From positions 1 through 22,294 of the forward strand of contig JBBRYM010000026.1 in assembly GCA_038237625.1 (NCBI GenBank): DNA of 22,294 bases, given 5' to 3'. Of the stretch, positions 1 to 7,127 are shown in pieces. Under the pieces are notes generated by a model that worked only from the letters and a program-made list of their open reading frames with translations, made no database searches and had not been told where the DNA came from. Each line of letters opens with the position of its first letter. Positions within the stretch are counted from its first letter, which is position 1. The position numbers were made by a program, and so were the translations under genes. The stretch is from JAWVFM01 sp038237625 (GTDB lineage: Bacteria; Actinomycetota; Thermoleophilia; Solirubrobacterales; 70-9).

Positions 1-140
1 CAAAGCAGCGCGAACCCCCTGCAAAGCACCACAACGACTCGCGCACCCAGCCAACCATCGAGGCGCAGGCTTGACCGACGACGGGCGGCCGCGCTACCCG
101 CGCTCAGCCCTCAGCCGACCCCCGGAAACAGCACAAGCGC
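1..140. other. Left flank of the IS30 element, no assignable gene
   Basis: One + strand frame is open from the left edge to a TGA at 72-74 and could be the last two dozen codons of a gene lying outside the window. It is too short to identify. I see no IS3-like sequence here, which matters because the IS3 remnant on the other side of the IS30 element lacks its 5' part. Confidence 0.2.
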
Positions 141-166
141 CGGATTCAATCGGTCGTCGCAACACT
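141..166 (+). repeat. IS30 left terminal inverted repeat
   Basis: Pairs with 1718-1743 as an inverted repeat with about five mismatches over 26 positions. It ends 7 nt before the ribosome binding site of the transposase, so it probably also carries the transposase promoter. Confidence 0.7.
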
Positions 167-184
167 CGATTGAGAGGAGTTGCG

Positions 185-1738
185 ATGGGCGAGAAGCGAC
201 GGGCAGCGGATCGGGCTGGGAGGCCGGCGATGCGCTCGCCGGGGCGTCCGCCGGTCGGTCGGTTAGAGCATCGGCAGCGGTTCTGGGCAGTGATCGCGCG
301 CGGACTGTCGAGCGAGGATGCCGCGGTGGAGGCGGGCGTGTCGGCAGCGGTCGGCGTCCGGTGGTTTCGGGAGGCTGGCGGGATGCCGTCCGTCTCGCTC
401 GCCCCGGCGTCGGGGCGGTACCTGTCGTTCGCCGAGCGGGAGGAGATCGCAATCTTGCGTGCCGGTGGTCGTGGGGTGCGGGAGATCGCGCGTCAGCTCG
501 GTCGTTCACCGTCGACGATCTCGCGGGAGTTGAGGCGCAACGCCGCGACTCGTGGCGGCGGGCTCGAGTACCGGGCCACGACCGCGCAGTGGCATACCGA
601 CGTGCGGGCGCGACGCCCCAAGCCCGCCAAGCTCGCGGGCGATCTCGAGTTGCGCCGCTATGTGCAGGACCGGCTGTCCGGCGCGGTGCAGCGGCCCGAC
701 GGTGTCGCGGTCGACGGCCCCGAGGTGAAGTGGATCGGTCGGCGTCACGGCCGGCGGACCGACCGGCGTTGGGCGCGGTCGTGGAGCCCGGAGCAGATCT
801 CCAACCGGCTGCGTCTTGACTTCCCCGATGATGAGTCGATGCGCGTCTCCCATGAGGCGATCTACCAGTCGCTGTATGTGCAGGGCCGAGGCGCGCTGCG
901 ACGTGAGTTGACCGCCTGCCTGCGGACCGGGAGGGCACTGCGCGTTCCCCGTGCTCGCGTCCGTGGCCGCGGCAAGAGCTTCGTCAGCGACGAGATCATG
1001 ATCAGCCAGCGCCCCGCCGAGGCCGCCGATCGGGCCGTGCCGGGCCACTGGGAAGGTGACCTGATCGTCGGCCTGGGCAGCTCGGCGATCGGCACGCTCG
1101 TCGAGCGCAGCAGCCGGTTCACGATGCTGCTTCATCTCCCGCCGATGGACGGCCGCGCCGGCCCCCGGATCAAGAACGGCCCGGCGCTCACCGGTCACGG
1201 AGCCGAGGCGGTCCGCGACGCGATCGCCGACGCGATCACCAAGCTCCCCGAGCAGCTGCGCCGGTCGCTGACCTGGGACCAAGGCGCCGAGATGGCCCAA
1301 CACGCGCAGCTTCGGATCGACACCGGCCTGCACATCTACTTCTGCGATCCGCAAAGCCCGTGGCAGCGCGCCACGAACGAGAACACCAACGGGCTGCTGC
1401 GCCAGTACTTCCCGAAAGGCACCGACCTCGCCCGGCACAGCGCCGATGACCTCGCCGCCGTCGCCGCCGCCCTGAACACCCGCCCGCGGAAGACCCTCGG
1501 CTGGAGAACCCCCGCCGAAGCGCTCGACGAACCTGACAACGACGATCTGAACCAACCCTGCCGGGGGTGGGCCGACCGGCGCGCACGCGGCTATCGCCGC
1601 TGCGGCCCGCCCTCCGGGCGAGCCTTCGCGACGACACCCGCGTGTCACCCAGCTCGCGGTCGCTGCGGCGGGAGCCCACCACGTCGTCGCCGGCAATCGG
1701 TAGGTTCACATCCGGACACTGTTGCGAGGACCGGTTGA
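185..1738 (+). CDS. IS30-family transposase
   Basis: DDE transposase of about 517 aa that cuts and joins the ends of its own element. I chose ATG 185 because a GAGGAG ribosome binding site sits at 174-179; the longer open frame from 71 would begin outside the inverted repeat. After a basic N-terminus comes a helix-turn-helix segment (around residues 82-118, with EIARQLGRSPSTISREL) that resembles the IS30 DNA-binding domain. The catalytic triad is visible: D292 in GHWEGDLIVG, D365 in LTWDQG and E399 in ATNENTNG, with the last two separated by 33 residues as expected. The conserved RKTLGWRTPAEAL is present, but about 70 further residues follow instead of the usual short tail. This low-complexity Arg/Pro-rich extension spans a GC-rich repeat at 1561-1634. 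The core looks intact; whether the altered C-terminus allows activity is unknown. Confidence 0.9.
   Translation: MGEKRRAADRAGRPAMRSPGRPPVGRLEHRQRFWAVIARGLSSEDAAVEAGVSAAVGVRWFREAGGMPSVSLAPASGRYLSFAEREEIAILRAGGRGVREIARQLGRSPSTISRELRRNAATRGGGLEYRATTAQWHTDVRARRPKPAKLAGDLELRRYVQDRLSGAVQRPDGVAVDGPEVKWIGRRHGRRTDRRWARSWSPEQISNRLRLDFPDDESMRVSHEAIYQSLYVQGRGALRRELTACLRTGRALRVPRARVRGRGKSFVSDEIMISQRPAEAADRAVPGHWEGDLIVGLGSSAIGTLVERSSRFTMLLHLPPMDGRAGPRIKNGPALTGHGAEAVRDAIADAITKLPEQLRRSLTWDQGAEMAQHAQLRIDTGLHIYFCDPQSPWQRATNENTNGLLRQYFPKGTDLARHSADDLAAVAAALNTRPRKTLGWRTPAEALDEPDNDDLNQPCRGWADRRARGYRRCGPPSGRAFATTPACHPARGRCGGSPPRRRRQSVGSHPDTVARTG
1561..1634 (+). repeat. GC-rich repeat, copy A, inside the IS30 3' coding end
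   Basis: Positions 1598-1634 match 2099-2135 at 31 of 37 positions, and weaker similarity extends upstream to about 1561 and 2060. The core contains CGCCCTCCGGGCG, which can fold as a 5-bp hairpin with a 3-nt loop. It encodes part of the unusual C-terminal tail of the transposase. Confidence 0.6.
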
Positions 1739-1743
1739 GTTCG
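1718..1743 (-). repeat. IS30 right terminal inverted repeat
   Basis: Inverted copy of 141-166. It contains the transposase stop TGA (1736-1738), and IS3-derived coding sequence starts immediately beyond it. Confidence 0.7.
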
Positions 1744-2036
1744 GCCAGTACACCGCGCTGGCGTTCGGCCAGCGCTGCGCCCAGGCGACGATCATCCAGT
1801 CCAACAGCCGCAAGGGCAACCCGCACGACAACGCGGTCAAGGAGAGCTTCTTCGCCGCGCTCGAGAAGGAACGCCTGCGCGCACGCCGCTACGCCACGCT
1901 CGAGCAGGCACGCAGCTCGATCTTCGGGTACATCGAGGCCTTCTACCACCCCCGCCGGCTGCACTCCACCCTCGGCTACCGCTCCCCCGACGAAGCCGAA
2001 GCAGACCACCACGCACACGCCGCGCACGCCGCATGA
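1740..2036 (+). pseudogene. IS3-family transposase (OrfB), 3' fragment
   Basis: The frame encodes about the last 100 residues of an IS3-family integrase-type transposase. It begins abruptly at VEFGQYTALAFG, just after where the second catalytic Asp would lie (normally D-x-G in this motif). It retains the Glu of the triad in NPHDNAVKESFFAALEKE and the conserved YIEAFYHPRRLHSTLGYRSP. Both catalytic Asp residues and the whole OrfA/N-terminal half are absent, so it cannot be functional. A TTG at 1722 inside the IS30 end gives an open frame but is not a credible start. The truncation point coincides with the IS30 right end, which suggests IS30 insertion followed by, or causing, a deletion. Confidence 0.85.
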
Positions 2037-2059
2037 GCACCACCACAGACCCAGCGCGC

Positions 2060-2135
2060 CCGGGGGGTCCGCCGCGAGGCGCGCGCCGGTGGGAACGCCG
2101 CTCCGGCTCGCCCTCCGGGCTCCCCTCCGCGACGA
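2060..2135 (+). repeat. GC-rich repeat, copy B, in the IS3 3' untranslated end
   Basis: Related to 1561-1634, strongest at 2099-2135 (31 of 37 identical), with the same CCCTCCGGG hairpin core. It lies between the IS3 stop codon and the IS3 right end. Confidence 0.6.
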
Positions 2136-2212
2136 TCCCACCGGCGACCCCCAGGCCCCCAAGCGGACCCGTCCGACCCGCCACCTACAGTCCACTACCT
2201 CAACTCAACCCG

Positions 2213-2236
2213 TGTCCACCAAACGGGGCCAGTCCA
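2213..2236 (-). repeat. Probable right terminal repeat of the IS3 element
   Basis: Starts TGTCCACCAAACGGGG and ends in CA at 2235-2236. This is the form typical of IS3-family right ends (TG...CA termini, GTCCA-rich). The matching left end, which would begin TGGACTGGCCCC, is not in the window, in line with loss of the element's 5' part. Confidence 0.55.
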
Positions 2237-2280
2237 CGCCGGGGGCGCGGCGGAGTTCGGTTACCTGTTAGCGTCGAGGC

Positions 2281-3297
2281 GTGCCTGAGCCATCATCGAC
2301 CGATCCCCGGCCCCAGCGAGCGCTCAGGGTGGCGGTGGTCGGCGCGGGCCAAATGGGTTCGCATCATCTTCGGATCCTCGAAGGCCTCAAGGATGTCGAG
2401 TTGGTGGGCGTCGTCGACCCGGACCCTGCGCGCGCTGATCGTGCATCCATGCTGTTCGGGTGCGACATCTTTCCAGATGTCGAAGCGATCGCCGGTGACA
2501 TCGATGCGGCCTCGGTGGCTGCTCCTTCTTCGGCCCACGCGGAGGTGGCCGGCCTCTTGCTCGAACGCGGGGTCCATTGCCTGGTCGAGAAGCCGCTGGC
2601 CAACACGGAGTCCGACTGCATCACGCTCATAGAGGCAGCCCGTGAACGCGAGCTCGTCCTCATGGTGGGGCACGTCGAGCGCTTCAATCCGATGGTCCAA
2701 CAGCTCGGTCGAGTGCTGGCGCAGTCCCAGATTCACGCCTTCGACGCGCGGCGCATGAGTTCGCTGAGCTCCCGCATCACCGATGTCGACGTCGTGCTCG
2801 ACCTGATGGTGCACGACATCGACGTCATCCTCTCTCTCTCGCGAGCCGATGTCTCCAACGTCTTTGCGCACGGGATCCGCACGACGGGTTCGGCCGCCGA
2901 CTATGTCTCCGCCCTCCTCACGTTCGACGACGGAGGCATTGCCACACTCGCCGCCAGCAGGATCACTCACAACAAGATCCGGGAACTGCAGATCACCACC
3001 GATCAGGCGTTCATCCAGGCGGACTACGCGACGCAGGAGCTCCACATCCTCCGGCAGGCTCAGACGTCCGCCCTTGATGGCCCCGACGACGAGGCGGGGT
3101 ACGCCCTCGATCTTGCGATAGAGCGAGTCCACGTACGCCCCGCGGAGCCGCTAGTCCAGGAGATCCAGCACTTCGTCAACGCGGTCCGGGGACTTGCCGT
3201 CCCCAAGCCATCCGGCGAGGATGCCCTGCGAGCGCTGCGCTTGGTCTGGGAGATCCAGCAGCAACTCGGCCCACGAGCTGAAACACTCCGTGGTTGA
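2281..3297 (+). CDS. Gfo/Idh/MocA-family NAD(P)-dependent sugar dehydrogenase
   Basis: A 338-aa cytoplasmic oxidoreductase. The N-terminal Rossmann fold shows VAVVGAGQMGSHH (from about residue 18). The family signature E103-K104-P105 lies in VEKPLANT, and VHDID contains the conserved H178-D179. Length is typical. The segment GHVERFNP is one I associate with UDP-GlcNAc 3-dehydrogenase-like members, which oxidise C3 of a UDP-N-acetyl sugar before transamination; that substrate is inference. GTG 2281 starts the frame 44 nt after the IS3 end, with GAGG at 2276-2279 placed rather close. Its stop overlaps the next gene's start, so the three genes to 5370 are probably co-translated. Loss of the upstream DNA to insertion sequences may have removed its original promoter or earlier genes. 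Confidence 0.88.
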   Translation: MPEPSSTDPRPQRALRVAVVGAGQMGSHHLRILEGLKDVELVGVVDPDPARADRASMLFGCDIFPDVEAIAGDIDAASVAAPSSAHAEVAGLLLERGVHCLVEKPLANTESDCITLIEAARERELVLMVGHVERFNPMVQQLGRVLAQSQIHAFDARRMSSLSSRITDVDVVLDLMVHDIDVILSLSRADVSNVFAHGIRTTGSAADYVSALLTFDDGGIATLAASRITHNKIRELQITTDQAFIQADYATQELHILRQAQTSALDGPDDEAGYALDLAIERVHVRPAEPLVQEIQHFVNAVRGLAVPKPSGEDALRALRLVWEIQQQLGPRAETLRG

Positions 3298-4267
3298 TTT
3301 CGCCGGAACGAGGCTCCTCGTCACCGGAGGCGCGGGGTTCATCGGCAGCAGCCTCGTGGACGCACTCCTAGCGGATGGCGCCGAGCGAGTCGTCGTCGTC
3401 GATACGTTCTTCCTGGGCAGCGAGACGAACCTCGAAGAAGCGAGACAGGCCTACGGCGACGCTGTCCGGATCTATCGCGAAGACGCAGCTGATCGGTACG
3501 CGATGCAGACGATCTGTCGCCGCGAACGTCCGAACGTCGTCTTCAACCTGGCGACGAAGGCGCTGCTGTATTCCTTCTTCAACCCGCCCGGAGCGTTTCG
3601 GATCAACGTCGATGTAGCCGAAACGCTCGCCGAGCTCCAGCGGGCTGGAACGTACGACCGCCTCGTCCATGTCTCGAGTTCCGAGGTCTACGGCTCGGCC
3701 CGCACTCCGCGCATGGCCGAGGACCACCTTATGCTCGCCGAGACCTCCTACGCCGCGGGCAAGGGAGCCGCAGACCTCCTTTTCGCGTCGTACGTGAACA
3801 TGTTCCAGTCGGACATCGTGATCGTTCGACCGTTCAACAACTTTGGGCCCCGGCAGAACACGAAGGAGTTTGCGGGCGTCGTGCCCCTAACAGTCGGCCG
3901 GCTCATGCGCGGGGAGAATCCGGTCATCGCAGGCGACGGCAGCCAGACCCGCGACTTCACCTTCGTAGCGGACACGGTGCGGTCGATCATGGCCCTAGGC
4001 GCGGCCCCGGAGGCATCCGGCCAGCTATTCAACGTCGGAAGTGGCCGCGAGACGTCGATCCGCGAGATCGTCGACATCCTATGCGAGCTCTTCGACCACA
4101 CTGGCGGCGTCGACGCCGAACCGCGCCGAGTGGCAGATGTCGATCGGCACTGTGCCGACGTGACACGCGCCGAGCAGGTCATCGGGCCGATCGCGTTGGT
4201 CGGGTTGAGGGAAGGCCTGCAACAGACCATCGCGTGGCACGAGCGCAGCGCTGCCCCCCGGTCGTGA
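3290..4267 (+). CDS. Extended-SDR NAD-dependent epimerase/dehydratase
   Basis: About 325 aa, acting on a nucleotide sugar in the cytoplasm. GTG 3290 is chosen because it overlaps the stop of the upstream dehydrogenase by 8 nt and places the nucleotide-binding motif at the N-terminus: GGAGFIG at residues 13-19. SSSEVYG and Y154-x3-K158 (SYAAGK) give the SDR catalytic set, and RPFNNFGPRQ and GDGSQTRDFTFVAD are typical of UDP- or dTDP-sugar epimerases, decarboxylases and 4,6-dehydratases. Sequence inspection does not settle which reaction it catalyses. An aminotransferase follows with a 4-nt overlap, so a 4-keto or 3-keto sugar intermediate is plausible. Confidence 0.88.
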   Translation: MVDFAGTRLLVTGGAGFIGSSLVDALLADGAERVVVVDTFFLGSETNLEEARQAYGDAVRIYREDAADRYAMQTICRRERPNVVFNLATKALLYSFFNPPGAFRINVDVAETLAELQRAGTYDRLVHVSSSEVYGSARTPRMAEDHLMLAETSYAAGKGAADLLFASYVNMFQSDIVIVRPFNNFGPRQNTKEFAGVVPLTVGRLMRGENPVIAGDGSQTRDFTFVADTVRSIMALGAAPEASGQLFNVGSGRETSIREIVDILCELFDHTGGVDAEPRRVADVDRHCADVTRAEQVIGPIALVGLREGLQQTIAWHERSAAPRS

Positions 4268-5370
4268 TCCCGCTCACCCGTCCGATCCTCGATTTCGAGG
4301 ACGTGGCAGAGGACTTCCGGGAGATCTTTGAGACCGGTCGCCTGACGGGCGGCGAGTTCGTCGACCGCTTTGAGCGGATTGTCGCCGACTACGTCGGGGC
4401 CAGGTACTCCATCGCTACCACCTCGGCCACGACGGCACTCCACCTCGCGCTCGTCGCCTACCGTATCGGACGCGGAGACGAGGTTCTTGTAGCCGACTAC
4501 ACGTTCCCAGCATCGGGAAACACGATCGCTCAGACCGGCGCGCGGCCGGTCCTCGTCGACTGCCGCAGAGGCGCCTTCGACATGGACATGGCAGATGCGC
4601 GAAGTAAGGTCACGGAGCGCACGCGAGCCGTCATGGTCGTCGATCCCTTCGGTCAGCCAGCGGACCTGCCGGCGGCCGCGCAACTCTGCGACGACTACGG
4701 TCTGGCCTTGATCGAGGACGCCGCCTGCGCACTCGGAGCGACGCGGTCCTCCGAACGGTGTGGTGGAGGGTTGGGCGGCACGTGCTTCAGCTTTCACCCC
4801 CGCAAGATCATCACCACTGGAGAAGGCGGGATGATCACCACCGACGACGAGAACCTTGCGGAGCGCTGCCGAATGCTGCGCAATCATGGCGGCTCCCCCG
4901 GGAGCTTTGCCCTCAAGTTCGTCGAGTGCGGGTTCAATTACCGGATGAGTGAGCTTCAGGCGGCACTCGGCTGCGCGCAAATGGACAAAATCGGCGGGTT
5001 GCTGGCGGGCCGTCGACTGGGGGCGGAGCGCTACGTCGAGCGCCTTCAGGGTCAAGATTGGCTCAGCATCCCCGCAGCCGGGACGACTGGCGCGACGTTT
5101 CAGTCATTCGTGGTTCTGTTGGAGGACACCGTCGATCGCGAGGCCGCGGGGGCTGCATTGCGCGTCAGGGGGATTGAGACGACGCTCGGCACGTATGCGA
5201 TGCATGCGCACCCGGCGTTCGAAGCGTACGGCTACAGGCCCGGCGACCTGCCCCATAGCCACCGTGCTCAGCACCAGTCCCTGACGTTGCCGCTTTGGCC
5301 TGGCATGCCGGAAGCCGACATCGAGCGAGTGACCGACGCGCTGGTGGACGCGGTCTGCCGGCCTTCATGA
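4264..5370 (+). CDS. DegT/DnrJ/EryC1-family PLP-dependent sugar aminotransferase
   Basis: A 368-aa aminotransferase that would convert a keto-sugar nucleotide to an amino sugar using an amino acid donor. GTG 4264 overlaps the preceding stop in a GTGA junction and places IPLTRPIL at the N-terminus, as in the family. Visible landmarks are TTSATTALHLAL (phosphate-binding region), D152 in IEDAACALG (pyridine nitrogen), K181 in SFHPRKIITTGEGG (Schiff-base lysine) and FNYRMSELQAALG. The gene order dehydrogenase, SDR, aminotransferase fits biosynthesis of a 3- or 4-amino sugar for the polysaccharide. The position of amination is not determined here. Confidence 0.9.
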   Translation: MIPLTRPILDFEDVAEDFREIFETGRLTGGEFVDRFERIVADYVGARYSIATTSATTALHLALVAYRIGRGDEVLVADYTFPASGNTIAQTGARPVLVDCRRGAFDMDMADARSKVTERTRAVMVVDPFGQPADLPAAAQLCDDYGLALIEDAACALGATRSSERCGGGLGGTCFSFHPRKIITTGEGGMITTDDENLAERCRMLRNHGGSPGSFALKFVECGFNYRMSELQAALGCAQMDKIGGLLAGRRLGAERYVERLQGQDWLSIPAAGTTGATFQSFVVLLEDTVDREAAGAALRVRGIETTLGTYAMHAHPAFEAYGYRPGDLPHSHRAQHQSLTLPLWPGMPEADIERVTDALVDAVCRPS

Positions 5371-5721
5371 CGGCAAACACGGGGTGGCGACGCCACCTGT
5401 ACATACGCGCGCTCAATTTTCAAGCCTTGCCTCTTCACTGTTCACGCCCGCACCGCCCCTCCTGTGGGGTACGCGTTCAGCCCCCTCAGCGCCACGGCGT
5501 GCGCTTCTTGGCTCTGTCGGCGGCGCGCACGCGCACAACAAAAGCGCGAGCTGATCGTTCCTGCCCGGGCCGTTCACTAGACGACCTTCACCGACGTCCT
5601 GGGGACTTGGCTTGGCCTGGACCGGTGGGGTCAGCCGCAGCACGGACCTCGCCCGGGCGACCCGACTTGAATCTGATGCGCTGCCGGTACGGCGGGCGCA
5701 GACCTTCGACGGGGTTTCGCA
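5371..5721 (+). other. Intergenic region, no gene seen
   Basis: This 351-nt gap separates the amino-sugar block from the next block. No frame in it resembles a protein. It holds GGTGGCG-A-CGCCACC at 5383-5397, 12 nt after the aminotransferase stop, which could form a short hairpin but lacks a U tract. A perfect 12-bp palindrome TCGCCCGGGCGA lies at 5649-5660, about 60 nt before the next start. I could not identify a convincing promoter. Confidence 0.4.
5649..5660. promoter_or_regulatory. 12-bp perfect palindrome upstream of glycosyltransferase, possible operator
   Basis: TCGCCCGGGCGA equals its own reverse complement. Its place in a 351-nt gap ahead of a new gene block fits a regulator site, but CCCGGG palindromes also arise by chance in DNA this GC-rich. 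Confidence 0.15.
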
Positions 5722-6939
5722 GTGAGAGTCGCCTGTATTTGTAACATGAACAATTCGTTCTTCGCGCTTACCCGCTTCCTTCGCGACCGCGGCGTCGACG
5801 CGCATCTGCTGCTTACGGACAGTGAAGCCGAGCAGGACCACTTCCAGCCCTCGCAGGACACCTACGACGACGGCTACACGGCGTATACGTCGAGCCTGTC
5901 ATGGGGAGGGGCCAAGAACTGGTTCACGACGCCGAAGCGGCGCATACTCGGCGACTTGGCAGGCTTCGACTGCATCGTAGGTTGCGGATTGTCACCCGCG
6001 TTCGCCGCGAAGATCGGCCGCCCGCTGGACGTCTTCTGCCCATACGGCGCCGACCTTTACGACGCTCCATTCACCCTCCATCACGATCGGCCGCTCGTGC
6101 GGCTTCCGGCCGCCATTCTTCGGCGGGCCCAGCGGTCCGGCATCCGCGATTCGCGCCAGATCTTCATCAAGCTCGACTTCTACCCAACGTATCGTAATGC
6201 TCTCGACCGGCTCGGCGTCGCCCACCGCCAAGTCATGCACGTTCCCGTTTACTACCCCGAGTACGATCGGCTCGCCGCGGGGGAGATATCCCCGGAGCTG
6301 CGCTATCGAGAGAGCTTTGACCGCCTTCGCGACCGCTACGGTGCCCTGGTGATCTGCCAAGCCCGCCATGCATGGCTTCCGCGGGCGGGACCAGTGCCTG
6401 CGCCTTCCAAAGGCAACGATGTCCTGATTCGCGGCTTCGCAGACTATGTGGCCGAGAGCGGGCGATCCGACGCGGGGCTGATCTTATTCCACTATGGGCG
6501 AGATGTGCAGGCGTCGCGCGAGCTGTGCGGGCAGCTCGGCATTAGTGACCGAGTGCACTGGATGCCCGTTATGCCGCGTAAGGAGCTGATCTACGGCGTA
6601 TTGGTCTCCGATGTCGCCGCGGACCAGTTTCCGGCCGAGGAGCTCGTCGGCGCTTGGGGAGTCACAGCGCTCGAGACGATGGTGGTCGGCAAGCCCGTGC
6701 TCGGCCGACTCTTCGATACGCCGGAGAGCTTCCGCGCACGGGTCGGCTTCACGATGCCCCCTCTCGTCAACGTCCGCTCACACGGCGATGTCGCCGCCGC
6801 GCTCAACCGGCTGCTGGGCGACACCGCCGAGGCGGCTGCCGTAGGGCGCCAGTCACGCGAGTGGGTGCTCGCCGAGTACGGGATCGACGACTACCTGGCA
6901 GCGTTCCAAGAAACCCGGTCTTCAAGTTACGTAGTGTAG
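5722..6939 (+). CDS. GT-B glycosyltransferase (GT4-like)
   Basis: 405 aa. The C-terminal half has the usual GT-B nucleotide-sugar-binding pattern: GLILFHYGRD, ISDRVHWMPVMPRKEL and, near residues 305-318, EELVGAWGVTALE with the donor-binding Glu, followed by GKPVLGR. The N-terminal half (VACICNMNNSFFALTRFLRDRG) fits the acceptor-binding Rossmann domain. GTG 5722 is preferred over ATG 5746 because it keeps the first beta strand. There is no signal peptide, so it probably acts at the inner face of the membrane on a lipid-linked glycan. Donor and acceptor are unknown. It is followed by 188 nt of non-coding or poorly coding DNA rather than being coupled to the next gene. Confidence 0.8.
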   Translation: MRVACICNMNNSFFALTRFLRDRGVDAHLLLTDSEAEQDHFQPSQDTYDDGYTAYTSSLSWGGAKNWFTTPKRRILGDLAGFDCIVGCGLSPAFAAKIGRPLDVFCPYGADLYDAPFTLHHDRPLVRLPAAILRRAQRSGIRDSRQIFIKLDFYPTYRNALDRLGVAHRQVMHVPVYYPEYDRLAAGEISPELRYRESFDRLRDRYGALVICQARHAWLPRAGPVPAPSKGNDVLIRGFADYVAESGRSDAGLILFHYGRDVQASRELCGQLGISDRVHWMPVMPRKELIYGVLVSDVAADQFPAEELVGAWGVTALETMVVGKPVLGRLFDTPESFRARVGFTMPPLVNVRSHGDVAAALNRLLGDTAEAAAVGRQSREWVLAEYGIDDYLAAFQETRSSSYVV

Positions 6940-6950
6940 TTTGTGGTAGA

Positions 6951-7085
6951 ATGGCGCTGGCTACAGTCAGGAGAGTTGGACTTCTGTTAGGCTTGGCAAG
7001 AAGGATCGACCTTGAGGAAGGAATTGCGAGGGCCGGCGAGCAATTGTGGCCGCGCGGGTATGTCGATGCTTACATCCACGATTGA
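6951..7085 (+). CDS. Possible small ORF of unknown function
   Basis: A 44-codon frame from ATG 6951 to TGA 7085 in the gap between the glycosyltransferase and the ATP-grasp gene. The product is amphipathic and charged (contains RRIDLEEGIARAGEQLWPRG). I do not recognise it, and no strong ribosome binding site precedes it. The stretch around 6930-7050 is visibly less GC-rich than its neighbours, so it may be the tail of a decayed or transferred gene rather than a working one. Confidence 0.22.
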   Translation: MALATVRRVGLLLGLARRIDLEEGIARAGEQLWPRGYVDAYIHD

Positions 7086-7127
7086 ATCGGATCAAGGGCG
7101 TTTGGCCTGGAGCCGTAGCGGGACCCG

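Larger units (their letters stand above)
141..1743 (+). mobile_element. IS30-family insertion sequence with terminal inverted repeats
   Basis: Left end 141-166 and right end 1718-1743 form an imperfect inverted repeat, about 21 of 26 positions matching when one is reverse-complemented. The shared core reads TCGCAACA in one orientation. The transposase fills the space between them, and its stop codon lies inside the right repeat, as is common for actinobacterial IS30 elements. The right end directly abuts an IS3 transposase fragment. The flanks show only a possible 2-bp CG/CG duplication, too short to prove a target-site duplication. Confidence 0.8.

Noticed and set aside
506..1696. Long open frame on the minus strand opposite the IS30 transposase
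   Set aside because: It is antisense to a gene with clear catalytic motifs, its product is compositionally biased with no recognisable domain, and long antisense frames are expected in DNA this GC-rich.
3748..5055. 435-codon minus-strand frame opposite the SDR and aminotransferase
   Set aside because: It spans two well-supported + strand genes and shows no domain-like sequence.
6947..6952. TAGAAT as a -10 promoter element ahead of the ATP-grasp gene
   Set aside because: No acceptable -35 hexamer lies 16-18 nt upstream, and the site is far from the TTG start.
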